A DNA stretch of 64,000 nucleotides from an uncultured Eubacteriales bacterium. GTDB lineage: Bacteria > Bacillota > Clostridia > Tissierellales > Peptoniphilaceae. Positions 54,297 through 63,660 of the stretch are shown one piece after another. The notes beneath the pieces were generated by a model. That model had not been told where the DNA came from. It worked only from the letters and a program-made list of their open reading frames with translations, and searched no databases. The DNA lies in contig UQFH01000008.1 of assembly GCA_900540185.1 (NCBI GenBank), positions 1 through 64,000 of the forward strand. The letters are read 5' to 3'. Each line of letters starts with the position of its first letter. The first letter of the stretch is position 1. A program made the position numbers and the translations under genes.

Positions 54297-56099
54297 ATGA
54301 AAAAAGAGCATATAAGAAATTTCTCTATCATTGCCCATATTGACCATGGTAAAAGCACTCTCGCAGACAGACTTTTGGAAGCTACCAATACAGTTGAACT
54401 AAGAGATATGAGAGAGCAAACCTTGGACAGTATGGACCTTGAAAGAGAAAGAGGCATTACAATAAAGCTTAAAGCTGTCAGACTTTTTTATAAAGCTGAC
54501 GATGGCAAAACATACACATTAAACTTGATTGACACCCCGGGCCACGTTGACTTCAACTATGAAGTTTCACGTTCACTTGCAGCATGCGAAGGAGCTGTTT
54601 TGGTTGTCGACGCAACGCAAGGTGTTGAAGCTCAAACGCTCGGCAATGTTTATCTTGCACTCGACCAAGATTTGGAGATTCTTCCGGTTATAAACAAAAT
54701 GGATTTACCAAGCGCAATGCCGGACGAAGTTAAACATGAAATTGAAGATGTAATTGGACTTGATGCATCCGAAGCGCCGCTGATTTCAGCAAAGACCGGA
54801 TTAAATATTAAAGACGTTTTAGAATATATTGTAAAACAGGTTCCGGCTCCTGAAGGAGATGAAGATGCACCGCTAAAAGCACTCATATTCGACTCATACT
54901 ATGACCCGTATTTGGGAGTTGTATGTTATGTAAGAGTCTTTGATGGAAGTATTAAAGCCGGAATGAATATTAAATTTATGTCCACAAACCAAGAGTTCGA
55001 AGTTACCGAAGTTGGCGTGAATATAACACACATGCTAAAAGTTGACGAACTTAAAGCAGGAGACGTAGGATATTTCACAGCTTCTGTTAAGGAAGTCAAG
55101 GATGCAAGAGTGGGTGACACTGTCACAGATGCTGCAAGACCTACAAAAGAACGTCTTCCGGGCTACAAGGCCGTAGTGCCGATGGTGTACTGCGGAATTT
55201 ATCCGTCCGAAGGTGAGGACTACAACACGGTGAGAGAAGCGCTCGAAAAATTAAAAGTAAACGATGCATCCCTCACATTTGAACCGGAAACATCAAAGGC
55301 CTTGGGCTTCGGTTTTAGATGCGGTTTCTTGGGACTTCTACACATGGAAATCATTCAAGAAAGACTCGACAGAGAATTTGATTTAAATATTATTGCAACT
55401 GCACCGTCTGTAATTTATAGAGTTCACAAAACCGACGGGGAAGTGCTTGAAATACAAAATCCGACGAATTTACCGTCGCCGGGCGAAATAGATTTTATTG
55501 AAGAACCGATGGTTGATGCAAATATTATGGCACCGAAAGAATATGTTGGAAACATTATGGACATTTGCATCGATAGAAGAGGACAATTTAAAAATATGGA
55601 ATATCTCGACGAAAGAAGAGTTGTTTTGCATTTTAGAATGCCGTTAAATGAAGTTATATATGATTTCTTCGATGCGCTTAAATCAAATACAAAGGGATAT
55701 GCGTCGCTCGACTATGAACTTGCAGGATACGAAGAAAGTGATCTTGTTAAACTAGATATTTTAATCAATGGAGAACTTGTTGACGCATTCAGTTTAATCG
55801 TTCACGAATCAAAAGCTTACGCAAGGGGACGTGATATCGCCGAAAGACTTAAAGATGTAATTCCAAGACATCAATTTGCTGTTCCTATTCAAGCGGCAAT
55901 CGGTTCAAAGATTATTGCAAGAGAAACAATTTCCGCTCTTAGAAAAGACGTTCTTGCAAAATGTTACGGCGGAGACATTTCAAGAAAGAAGAAACTACTT
56001 GAAAAACAAAAAGAAGGTAAAAAGAGAATGCGCTCTGTAGGAAATGTTGACGTTCCGCAAGAAGCATTTATGGAAGTTTTAAAATATAAGGAAAAGTAA
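54297..56099 (+). CDS. lepA: Elongation factor 4 (LepA)
   Basis: Ribosome-associated translational GTPase. 600 residues, normal length: G domain with IAHIDHGKSTLADRLLE, DTPGHVDFNYEVSRSL and NKMDLPSA, EF-G-like domains, and the LepA-specific C-terminal domain (IAERLKDVIPRHQFAVPIQA, KCYGGDISRKKKLLEKQKEG). Its stop shares one base with the hemW start. Confidence 0.97.
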   Translation: MKKEHIRNFSIIAHIDHGKSTLADRLLEATNTVELRDMREQTLDSMDLERERGITIKLKAVRLFYKADDGKTYTLNLIDTPGHVDFNYEVSRSLAACEGAVLVVDATQGVEAQTLGNVYLALDQDLEILPVINKMDLPSAMPDEVKHEIEDVIGLDASEAPLISAKTGLNIKDVLEYIVKQVPAPEGDEDAPLKALIFDSYYDPYLGVVCYVRVFDGSIKAGMNIKFMSTNQEFEVTEVGVNITHMLKVDELKAGDVGYFTASVKEVKDARVGDTVTDAARPTKERLPGYKAVVPMVYCGIYPSEGEDYNTVREALEKLKVNDASLTFEPETSKALGFGFRCGFLGLLHMEIIQERLDREFDLNIIATAPSVIYRVHKTDGEVLEIQNPTNLPSPGEIDFIEEPMVDANIMAPKEYVGNIMDICIDRRGQFKNMEYLDERRVVLHFRMPLNEVIYDFFDALKSNTKGYASLDYELAGYEESDLVKLDILINGELVDAFSLIVHESKAYARGRDIAERLKDVIPRHQFAVPIQAAIGSKIIARETISALRKDVLAKCYGGDISRKKKLLEKQKEGKKRMRSVGNVDVPQEAFMEVLKYKEK

Positions 56100-57229
56100 T
56101 GAATTTAGGAATTTATATACACATACCGTTTTGCAAAAGCAAATGCAGTTATTGCGATTTTTTAAGCTTTGTTCCTAAAAGCGAAGATGAAAAAAATAAA
56201 TATGTGGATTATATAATAAAGGAAATAAATCTTTATTCAAAACTTTATGGAAAGAGGTGTGTCGACTCAATTTATTTTGGGGGCGGCACGCCTTCTTTAA
56301 TTGGAACAAAGAATGTAAATAGGATTATGGGTGCAATATACAATGGTTTTAATGTTTCAAATGATTCTGAAAACACTCTCGAGATAAATCCGGGAACAAC
56401 TGACGATGATCTATATAAAGAGATTTATAAAACAGGAATAAATAGAGCGAGCCTGGGACTGCAGACGTCTGATGATGAAATTATAAAGTCTTTAAATAGA
56501 ACTTCTTCATTTAAAGATTTTTTAAAAGCGGTTGATGAATTGAAAGAAAATGAAATAAAAAACATTTCAGCCGATTTGATGTTATCTCTTCCGGGAAACA
56601 CTGAAGAGCAGGAGTTAAAAGATGCAAAAATGCTCAGCGAGTTGGGAATAAATCATATTTCTGCGTACAGTCTTATTGTGCATGAAAACACTCCAATCTA
56701 TGAAGAAATAAAAAACAAAAAACTAATACTTTCGAGCGAGGATGATGAACGGAAGAGTTATCACGACCTTTCGAAATATTTAGCCGAACTTGGTTATGAG
56801 AGATATGAAATTTCAAATTTTGCAAAGCCGGGTTTCGAGTCAAGACACAATAAAAAATACTGGAATCTCGAAGAGTATCTTGCATTTGGTATTGGCGCTG
56901 CGGCATTTATAGAAAGCGAAAGGAGAAAGAATTTTTCGAATATCAAATATTTTTACGAAGCGCTTGATAGAAACGCACTTCCATATAGAGTTGAGTACGT
57001 GCTTGATTTAAACGATAAGATGAGCGAATATTCATTTCTTAATATAAGGACAAAGGATGGAATTTCTCTCGAGAAATTTAAAGAAAAATTTGATGAAGAA
57101 TTTTTCAAAGTGTTTGATTTAAAAAAACACTTTGATTCCGGGCTTTTAAAATTGGAGAATAATCATGTTATCTTGACAGAAAAGGGAATGGACCTTTCAA
57201 ACCTTGTGGAAGTTGATTTACTTTTATAA
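56099..57229 (+). CDS. hemW: HemW-like radical SAM protein
   Basis: Family members bind heme and are proposed to insert it into proteins; many were once named oxygen-independent coproporphyrinogen oxidase. The 376 residues carry the cluster motif CKSKCSYCDF near residue 12, FGGGTPSL, ASLGLQTSDDE and the HemW heme-site region SRHNKKYWNL. The gene order lepA-hemW-hrcA-grpE-dnaK-dnaJ is common in Clostridia. Confidence 0.93.
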   Translation: MNLGIYIHIPFCKSKCSYCDFLSFVPKSEDEKNKYVDYIIKEINLYSKLYGKRCVDSIYFGGGTPSLIGTKNVNRIMGAIYNGFNVSNDSENTLEINPGTTDDDLYKEIYKTGINRASLGLQTSDDEIIKSLNRTSSFKDFLKAVDELKENEIKNISADLMLSLPGNTEEQELKDAKMLSELGINHISAYSLIVHENTPIYEEIKNKKLILSSEDDERKSYHDLSKYLAELGYERYEISNFAKPGFESRHNKKYWNLEEYLAFGIGAAAFIESERRKNFSNIKYFYEALDRNALPYRVEYVLDLNDKMSEYSFLNIRTKDGISLEKFKEKFDEEFFKVFDLKKHFDSGLLKLENNHVILTEKGMDLSNLVEVDLLL

Positions 57230-57268
57230 AATGTTTTAAAATCATAAATTGGGGTATAAAACTTGTGG

Positions 57269-57295
57269 TTAGCACTCGAGAGTTATAAGTGCTAA
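57269..57295 (+). promoter_or_regulatory. CIRCE operator 1
   Basis: TTAGCACTC, a nine-base spacer, and AAGTGCTAA; one base differs from the CIRCE consensus. HrcA binding site upstream of hrcA. Confidence 0.95.
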
Positions 57296-57379
57296 CGTTT
57301 ATCATTTATTGTTAAAATTTTTATAAAATATTACCTTAAATGTGATTAAATGAAAATTATGTGGGTATATATTTATTAG

Positions 57380-57406
57380 TTAGCACTCACGACTTGAGAT
57401 TGCTAA
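57380..57406 (+). promoter_or_regulatory. CIRCE operator 2
   Basis: TTAGCACTC, a nine-base spacer, and GATTGCTAA; one base differs from consensus. It lies 20 bases before the hrcA start codon and 84 bases after CIRCE 1, so the operon has two HrcA sites. Confidence 0.93.
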
Positions 57407-57426
57407 TAAAAAGTGGGAGGTGTAAA

Positions 57427-58446
57427 ATGTTAAGTCAAAGAGAGCTGAAAATTTTAAACAGTATTATAAACTCTTTCATTGAAACCGGTCAGCCGGTCGG
57501 CTCAAGAACTATAGAGAAAAACTATGACATCGGACTTAGCGCCGCCACTATAAGAAATGTAATGAGTGATTTGGAAGAAAAGGGATTTATTTCAAAAACG
57601 CATCACTCAAGCGGTAGGATTCCTTCCGGATTTGCTATTGAAAATTATGTGTTGGACTTGATTGATTCTTCAACGAAACAGGAAGACAACCCTAGAAAAT
57701 TTGTTAAGAGCTTGTTGGAATCTGAGGGGACAAAGCTTGAGAAGATGATGCTTAAAGCGGGTGAAGTTCTTAATTTGATGACAAATTATGCCACTTTAAC
57801 ATTTATTCCTCATTATAACGATGCTGAAATTTCTCAAGTATTTGCAAAGCGCATAGACGATATGAACCTTCTATTTGTAATAATGACAAAGGATTTGGAT
57901 GTTTCTACAAATGTTGTTCATGACGGTGGAGTTATTGATGAAGAGAAATTTAATAATTTTCTTAAGCATTATTTTTATGATAGAAAAGTCAGTTATTTTC
58001 TCGAAAATCTTGAAGAACTATACAAAAAAGAATTTTTCGGCAAATTGGATGTATTAAAAAACATTTTAAAAGATATAGAGTCGGATGAATCCATGGAAGA
58101 TGAATTGATTTTAAGTGGAGTGACTAGACTACTCGAACATCCGGATTTTATAGATTCAGAGAATGTTAAAACAGTTGCTATGATTATGGAAGACAGTTCG
58201 CAGATAAAAGATTTAATTAAGGAAAGCGATGATAAGCGAATTAGCGTTCATATCGGCGACGAAAACTCAAATTTAAAAAATTTGACAGTAATAACCTCAA
58301 ACATATTGCTCGACAGCGACCGGACCGCATCGTTTGGAATAATCGCTCCGGTCAGGATGAATTATTCAAATGCTATAAATGCAATTTTGGAGCTTGACAA
58401 GACTTTGAGGTTTCTACATGCGAGCTTGAAAGGGGATGAGGGCTAA
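57427..58446 (+). CDS. hrcA: HrcA heat-inducible repressor
   Basis: Represses the class I heat-shock genes through CIRCE. The start is ATG 57427 after GGGAGGTG (339 residues); the longer frame from 57361 would read through the second CIRCE site. An N-terminal winged helix (LSQRELKILNSIINSFIETG, QPVGSRTIEKNY, LSAATIRNVMSDLEEKGFI) is followed by the GAF-like dimer domain. Immediately followed by grpE. Confidence 0.95.
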   Translation: MLSQRELKILNSIINSFIETGQPVGSRTIEKNYDIGLSAATIRNVMSDLEEKGFISKTHHSSGRIPSGFAIENYVLDLIDSSTKQEDNPRKFVKSLLESEGTKLEKMMLKAGEVLNLMTNYATLTFIPHYNDAEISQVFAKRIDDMNLLFVIMTKDLDVSTNVVHDGGVIDEEKFNNFLKHYFYDRKVSYFLENLEELYKKEFFGKLDVLKNILKDIESDESMEDELILSGVTRLLEHPDFIDSENVKTVAMIMEDSSQIKDLIKESDDKRISVHIGDENSNLKNLTVITSNILLDSDRTASFGIIAPVRMNYSNAINAILELDKTLRFLHASLKGDEG

Positions 58447-58983
58447 ATGAAAGAGAAAAAAGATTTAAATAATGAAGTCGATGAAAAAATTACAGAAGAA
58501 GAAGTTGCGGAGGAAAGTGTTCAATCGGATATATGCGACGAAGATTTAAATGAGTCGGATAATCTCAGCGGAGAAATTGATTCACTAAAGACACAGCTTA
58601 TAAGACTTCAAGCGGATTTTACAAACTTTAAAAAGAGAGCTCAAAAGAGAGAGCACGACAGTGTAAATTTGGGAGTTGAAAAATTTGCGGAGGTTTTATT
58701 TCCTGTAATTGACAATTTCGATATTGCGCTTTCACATATAGAGGATAAAAATATATATGACGGCGTGAAGATGATATACGATCAAGTAATTGAAGCTTTT
58801 AGAAATGTAGATATAAATGTAATGGAAAGCGATGGGGCAGTTTTTGATCCGAATCTGCACTACGCAGTAATGATGGAAGAAAAAGATGGAGTTCAAAGTG
58901 GAATTATAACCGAAACTCTAAAAAAAGGATTTATGCTGGGAGATAAAGTAATACGCCCGGCAATGGTAAAAGTAAGTAAGTAA
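58447..58983 (+). CDS. grpE: GrpE nucleotide-exchange factor
   Basis: Releases ADP from DnaK. The 178 residues have an acidic disordered start (1-40), a long helix (LKTQLIRLQADFTNFKKRAQ) and the C-terminal beta part (NVMESDGAVFDPNLHYAVM...VIRPAMVKVSK). The ATG directly follows the hrcA stop. Confidence 0.95.
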   Translation: MKEKKDLNNEVDEKITEEEVAEESVQSDICDEDLNESDNLSGEIDSLKTQLIRLQADFTNFKKRAQKREHDSVNLGVEKFAEVLFPVIDNFDIALSHIEDKNIYDGVKMIYDQVIEAFRNVDINVMESDGAVFDPNLHYAVMMEEKDGVQSGIITETLKKGFMLGDKVIRPAMVKVSK

Positions 58984-59008
58984 TTATAAATTAAGGAGGA
59001 TTTTTTAA

Positions 59009-60838
59009 ATGAGTAAAATTATTGGTATTGACTTAGGAACAACAAATTCATGTGTTGCAGTTATGGAAGGAGGAGATCCTACTGTTATCCACAATATCGA
59101 AGGTAACAGAACTACTCCAAGTATTGTAGCGTTCACAAAAGAAGGAGAAAGATTGGTTGGGGAAACAGCAAAAAGACAAGCTGTTACAAACCCGGATAGA
59201 ACAATTTCTTCTATTAAAAGAGAAATGGGCACCGATTATAAAATTAGTATTGATGGAAAAGATTATACACCGGAAGAAATCTCGGCAATGATTCTTCAAA
59301 AGTTAAAAGCAGATGCTGAAAGCTATCTCGGCGAAACGATTGAAGATGCAGTAATAACAGTTCCTGCATATTTCACAGATGCTCAAAGACAAGCAACAAA
59401 GGACGCAGGAAGAATTGCCGGATTAAATGTAAAGAGAATTATTAATGAACCGACTGCTGCTGCACTTGCATACGGAATGGACAAAGAAGAAGGTCAACAC
59501 AAGATTATGGTTTATGACCTTGGTGGAGGAACATTCGACGTTTCAATTCTTGAAGTTGGCGACGGTGTATTCGAAGTTATGGCTACAAGAGGAAACAACA
59601 GACTTGGTGGAGACGACTTCGACAATAAACTTGTTGATTATATTGCAGATGAATTCCAAAAAGAAAACGGAGTTGATTTGAAATCAGATAAGATGAGCCT
59701 TCAAAGACTTAAAGAAGCTGCTGAAAAAGCAAAGAAGGAACTCTCATCAACAATGACCACAAACATTAACTTGCCATTTATTACAGCAACTCAAAATGGA
59801 CCGCTTCACTTGAATATGGACATTACAAGAGCAAAATTCAACGAACTTACAAGTGATTTGGTTGAAAAGACAATTGCACCTGTTAAAGATTGTATCAAGG
59901 ACGCAGGCATTGATGTTTCAGAACTCGACAAAATTTTGCTGGTTGGAGGTTCAACAAGAATTCCGGCTGTGCAAGAAGAAGTTAAGAAATTGACCGGAAG
60001 AGACCCGCAAAAAGACATCAACCCTGACGAATGTGTCGCAATCGGCGCATCAATCCAAGGTGGAGTTTTGACCGGAGAAGTTAAAGACTTATTGCTACTT
60101 GACGTAACACCTCTTTCACTTGGACTTGAAACATTGGGCGGAGTAACCACAAAGCTCATTGAAAGAAATACAACAATTCCGGCAAAGAAGAGCCAAGTAT
60201 TTACAACTGCTGCCGATTCACAAACTTCTGTTGATATTCACGTTCTTCAAGGGGAAAGAGAATTTGCAAAGGACAACATAACTCTCGGCAGATTCCAATT
60301 GACTGGAATTGCACCTGCACCAAGAGGAATTCCTCAAATTGAAGTTACATTTGACATCGATGCAAACGGGATTGTAAATGTAAGTGCAAAGGATATGGCA
60401 ACAGGCAAGCAACAATCTATAACGATCACTGCTTCGAACAAGATGAGCGAAGATGAAATTAACGCTAAAGTTAAAGAAGCAGAAAAATATGCTGCAGAAG
60501 ATGAAAAGGCAAAAGAAAATATCGAAATCAAAAACAATGCAGACCAAATGGTTTATCAAACAGAAAAGAGCATAAAAGATTTGGGTGACAAATTGTCCGA
60601 TGAAGATAAAAAAGCATTGGAAGAAAAGAAAGAAGCACTCAAAAAAGCTGCAGAAGGAACAGACTACGAAGATATGAAACAAAAGACCGAAGATTTGACG
60701 AATGAGTTCTATAAGATAACTCAAAAAGTTTATGGTCAAGCAGGCGGAAATCCTTCAGAAGGCGGTGCAAATCCTGGAGAAAACAAAAAAGATGACGGAG
60801 ACGATACAATTGATGGAGACTACGAAGTAGTTGATTAA
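59009..60838 (+). CDS. dnaK: Chaperone DnaK (Hsp70)
   Basis: 609 residues with the complete Hsp70 pattern: IGIDLGTTNSCVAVMEGG, the YDLGGGTFDVSIL phosphate loop, LVGGSTRIPAVQ, a substrate-binding domain and a helical lid ending in an acidic tail (EVVD). TAAGGAGG precedes the ATG. It follows grpE after 25 bases in the CIRCE-controlled operon. Confidence 0.98.
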   Translation: MSKIIGIDLGTTNSCVAVMEGGDPTVIHNIEGNRTTPSIVAFTKEGERLVGETAKRQAVTNPDRTISSIKREMGTDYKISIDGKDYTPEEISAMILQKLKADAESYLGETIEDAVITVPAYFTDAQRQATKDAGRIAGLNVKRIINEPTAAALAYGMDKEEGQHKIMVYDLGGGTFDVSILEVGDGVFEVMATRGNNRLGGDDFDNKLVDYIADEFQKENGVDLKSDKMSLQRLKEAAEKAKKELSSTMTTNINLPFITATQNGPLHLNMDITRAKFNELTSDLVEKTIAPVKDCIKDAGIDVSELDKILLVGGSTRIPAVQEEVKKLTGRDPQKDINPDECVAIGASIQGGVLTGEVKDLLLLDVTPLSLGLETLGGVTTKLIERNTTIPAKKSQVFTTAADSQTSVDIHVLQGEREFAKDNITLGRFQLTGIAPAPRGIPQIEVTFDIDANGIVNVSAKDMATGKQQSITITASNKMSEDEINAKVKEAEKYAAEDEKAKENIEIKNNADQMVYQTEKSIKDLGDKLSDEDKKALEEKKEALKKAAEGTDYEDMKQKTEDLTNEFYKITQKVYGQAGGNPSEGGANPGENKKDDGDDTIDGDYEVVD

Positions 60839-60869
60839 TTTGACAATTTCCGCTAATTATAGGATAATA

Positions 60870-60907
60870 GAACTGATCCACTCTTAGTGGACAGTTCTTA
60901 TTTTTTT
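60870..60907 (+). terminator. Hairpin with T run between dnaK and dnaJ
   Basis: GAACTG...TCCACT pairs with AGTGG-ACAGTTC and is followed by a T-rich tail ending in seven T. As it stands inside the heat-shock operon, it probably lowers dnaJ expression relative to dnaK rather than ending the operon fully. Confidence 0.7.
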
Positions 60908-60921
60908 GAAAGGCTGATTTG

Positions 60922-62070
60922 ATGAAAAATTTATATGAAGTATTAGAGGTTGAAGAAACTGCTTCAATCGACGAAATAAAGAAAAGTTATAGACGTTTGG
61001 CAAAAAAATACCATCCTGATTTGAATCCTGACGACCCGGAGAGTGCAGAAAAATTTAAAGAGGTTACTGCGGCTTATGAGGTCCTTTCAGATCAAGAAAA
61101 AAGAACTATGTATGATAATTATGGAACCACAGACGCTCAAGCAGGTGGCGGATTCGGTTATGATGATATATTCAGCGATATATTCGGAGACATTTTCGGC
61201 GGAATGGGTTTTGGCGGATTCAGCTCAAACAGAGCTGCAAGCAACCAAAAACCGGGGCAAGATAGAATGGTTTATATAGATTTTGACCTTAAAGAAACGC
61301 TTACAGAGCAAACTGTGGACATCGAATATGATAGAGTTGAAGACTGCGAGAAATGTCATGGAACAGGTGCGAAGTCAAAAGACGATGTAGAAGTATGTAA
61401 GACTTGCCAAGGTAGAGGCCGTGTAAGACAAGTTAAACAGACTTTATTTGGGCAAATGCAAACTGATACTGTTTGCCCGGACTGTAACGGAACGGGAAAA
61501 GTTGTCAAAGAAAAGTGTGATGAATGCGGCGGCTCAGGAAGAAAATCCAAAAAGATTAAAAAGTCGGTTAAAATTCCAAAAGGTGTAACAGACGGCATCG
61601 TATTAAACTTGGGGGCTTATGGGGACGACGGCATAAACGGAGGAAGACGTGGAAATTTATATGCTGAGATTCACGTAAGAAATCCTTACGGTTATGAAAT
61701 TCAAGATACAAATCTTGTGAAGGAATATAAGATTTCATTCTCGGAAGCCGCTTTAGGCACTAGAAAAAAATTCGAAACCCTTGACGGAGAAGAAGAAATC
61801 GTTATACCTGAAGGCACACAAAATGGGGATTATATAACAATTTCGAAAAAAGGCTTATATAAATACAATTCAAATACACGTGGCGATATGTATTTGGTTT
61901 TTAAAGTTGTCACACCGACAAATTTGTCAAAACGTCAAAAGGAAATTTTAAGGGAGCTTGATGAAGAAAATGAGCTCAATGACCCTCCACCCTTTTCAGG
62001 GATAAGGTCAAAGTTTAAGAATATATATTTCAAAATAAAAAATGCTATTAGAAGGATGTTTGCACGATGA
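60922..62070 (+). CDS. dnaJ: Co-chaperone DnaJ (Hsp40)
   Basis: Stimulates DnaK ATPase and delivers substrates. ATG 60922 is the start (382 residues). J domain with KYHPDLNPDD (the HPD motif), a Gly/Phe-rich region (about 75-105), four zinc-binding CxxCxGxG repeats (CEKCHGTG, CKTCQGRG, CPDCNGTG, CDECGGSG), and the C-terminal beta-domains. No T-rich break other than the hairpin just upstream separates it from dnaK. It overlaps prmA by ATGA. Confidence 0.97.
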   Translation: MKNLYEVLEVEETASIDEIKKSYRRLAKKYHPDLNPDDPESAEKFKEVTAAYEVLSDQEKRTMYDNYGTTDAQAGGGFGYDDIFSDIFGDIFGGMGFGGFSSNRAASNQKPGQDRMVYIDFDLKETLTEQTVDIEYDRVEDCEKCHGTGAKSKDDVEVCKTCQGRGRVRQVKQTLFGQMQTDTVCPDCNGTGKVVKEKCDECGGSGRKSKKIKKSVKIPKGVTDGIVLNLGAYGDDGINGGRRGNLYAEIHVRNPYGYEIQDTNLVKEYKISFSEAALGTRKKFETLDGEEEIVIPEGTQNGDYITISKKGLYKYNSNTRGDMYLVFKVVTPTNLSKRQKEILRELDEENELNDPPPFSGIRSKFKNIYFKIKNAIRRMFAR

Positions 62071-62942
62071 TAGAAGTTTCATTAAAAGTAAATAGGAGTT
62101 TGGAAGAAGAAATCACTACAAAACTTATTATGTTCGGGATAACCTCATTCGAAGTTTTGGATGACAATTTGAGCGACAGTCTTAAACTTTCCGAAAAGAA
62201 TTGGGACTATATTGATAAAAAAGAAAAAACGGATTTTATAACTTTTAAAGTATATTTGGAAGACGATGAGGTTCAAGAATTTCTTAAAGAAATTGATCTC
62301 GAAGGAGAATGTGAGATTTCAAAAAAATCAATCGAAGAAAAAGACTACGAAAATGATTGGAAAAATTATTTTCACACAATAGATGTTTCGAAGGAATTAA
62401 AAGTTGTACCGCTTTGGGAAGAACACACCGACGCGGATGTTGTTATAAATCCCGGAATGGCTTTCGGCACAGGAAGTCACGAAACCACTTATATGTGTCT
62501 CAAAGAGATTGATAAATATCGTCCGGATGGGGAAATTGTAGACGTAGGAACGGGAAGCGGGATTCTCGCTATTTCTGCTGCAAAGCTTTCAGGCGCCGTT
62601 GTAGATGCTTATGAAATCGATGCTTTAGCTATAAAATCGGCAAATCAAAATGTGAAGTTGAATAATGTTGAGGAAAAGGTGAATGTAATTCATGGAGATT
62701 TCAGGGATTATGATGTCAAGATTTACGATACCGTAATTTCAAATATATATGCTGAAACTCTATGTGAAATGATGCCGGAGTTTTCTAAGCGTATTAAATC
62801 GCAAGGACTAATAATTCTGTCGGGCATAGTCAATGAAAAAGAAGACATGGTTAGAGATGCTTTACAAAAAAATAATTTTGAAATTGTAAGTTCAAACAAA
62901 CAAAACGGTTGGTCGGAGATTACGGGTAGATTTAATGGATAG
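62067..62942 (+). CDS. prmA: Ribosomal protein L11 methyltransferase
   Basis: Trimethylates L11. The 291 residues have a small N-terminal L11-binding domain and a SAM-dependent methyltransferase domain with PGMAFGTGSHETT, VDVGTGSGILAISAAKLSG and the catalytic-region SNIYAE. prmA-rsmE after dnaJ is the common Firmicutes order. Coupled to dnaJ and overlapping rsmE by eight bases. Confidence 0.94.
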   Translation: MIEVSLKVNRSLEEEITTKLIMFGITSFEVLDDNLSDSLKLSEKNWDYIDKKEKTDFITFKVYLEDDEVQEFLKEIDLEGECEISKKSIEEKDYENDWKNYFHTIDVSKELKVVPLWEEHTDADVVINPGMAFGTGSHETTYMCLKEIDKYRPDGEIVDVGTGSGILAISAAKLSGAVVDAYEIDALAIKSANQNVKLNNVEEKVNVIHGDFRDYDVKIYDTVISNIYAETLCEMMPEFSKRIKSQGLIILSGIVNEKEDMVRDALQKNNFEIVSSNKQNGWSEITGRFNG

Positions 62943-63660
62943 GATTTTTATCGAAGACACAGTAATAACCGGAGAAGATTTCAGACATGTTATTAAAAGT
63001 CAAAGGCACACGTTAGGTGATACGCTTGAGGTTGTTTTAGATGAAGAACTCTATTTGGCAGAAATTTCTGAAGTTTCAAAGAACAGTTTTTCTGTTAAGC
63101 TCATAGAAGAAATAAAGGAAGACACGAATAAATTAAAAATATATTTGTTCCAAGGATATATTCCGAAGAAAAAAATGGAACACGTTTTTAAAATGAACGG
63201 AATGCTCGGTGTCGAAAAATTTATTCCGACTATTACTGAAAGATGTTATGAAAAACGTATTGAGGATTTTTCAAACGAAAGGTGCTATTCTATTTTAAAG
63301 GACAGCGCCGAAGTATCAAAGTCGATAAAAATTCCCGAAATTTCAGAGAATATGGATTTTAAAGAGGCAATAGAATTTTCTAAAACTTTGGACTATTCGG
63401 TGATTCTTTATGAAGACGAAAATGTGAATTGCATTTATGACTTTTTAAAAGATGTTGATGTAACTTACCCTAGAGAGAGTTCAATTGGGATTTTTGTTGG
63501 ACCTGAAGGCGGTTTTTCAGAGGAGGAAGTGTTATTTGCAAAAGACAGAGGAGTAAAATCTATTAGGTTGTTTAGAAATATATTGAGAACAGAATACGCT
63601 GCATTCTCCGCTATTTCTTCAATACTCACCTATTATGAAAGGAATAAATATGAAAGTTAA
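62935..63660 (+). CDS. rsmE: 16S rRNA m3U1498 methyltransferase
   Basis: SPOUT-family enzyme. The 241 residues show the N-terminal PUA-like part and the knotted SAM domain with KKKMEHVFKMNGMLGV, GIFVGPEGGFSEEEV and RLFRNILRTEYAAFSAIS. Starts inside prmA, ends overlapping mtaB by 11 bases. Confidence 0.94.
   Translation: MDRIFIEDTVITGEDFRHVIKSQRHTLGDTLEVVLDEELYLAEISEVSKNSFSVKLIEEIKEDTNKLKIYLFQGYIPKKKMEHVFKMNGMLGVEKFIPTITERCYEKRIEDFSNERCYSILKDSAEVSKSIKIPEISENMDFKEAIEFSKTLDYSVILYEDENVNCIYDFLKDVDVTYPRESSIGIFVGPEGGFSEEEVLFAKDRGVKSIRLFRNILRTEYAAFSAISSILTYYERNKYES

Noticed and set aside
57361..57426. N-terminal extension of hrcA from 57361
   Set aside because: It would translate through the second CIRCE operator; ATG 57427 has GGGAGGTG before it and matches the family N-terminus.
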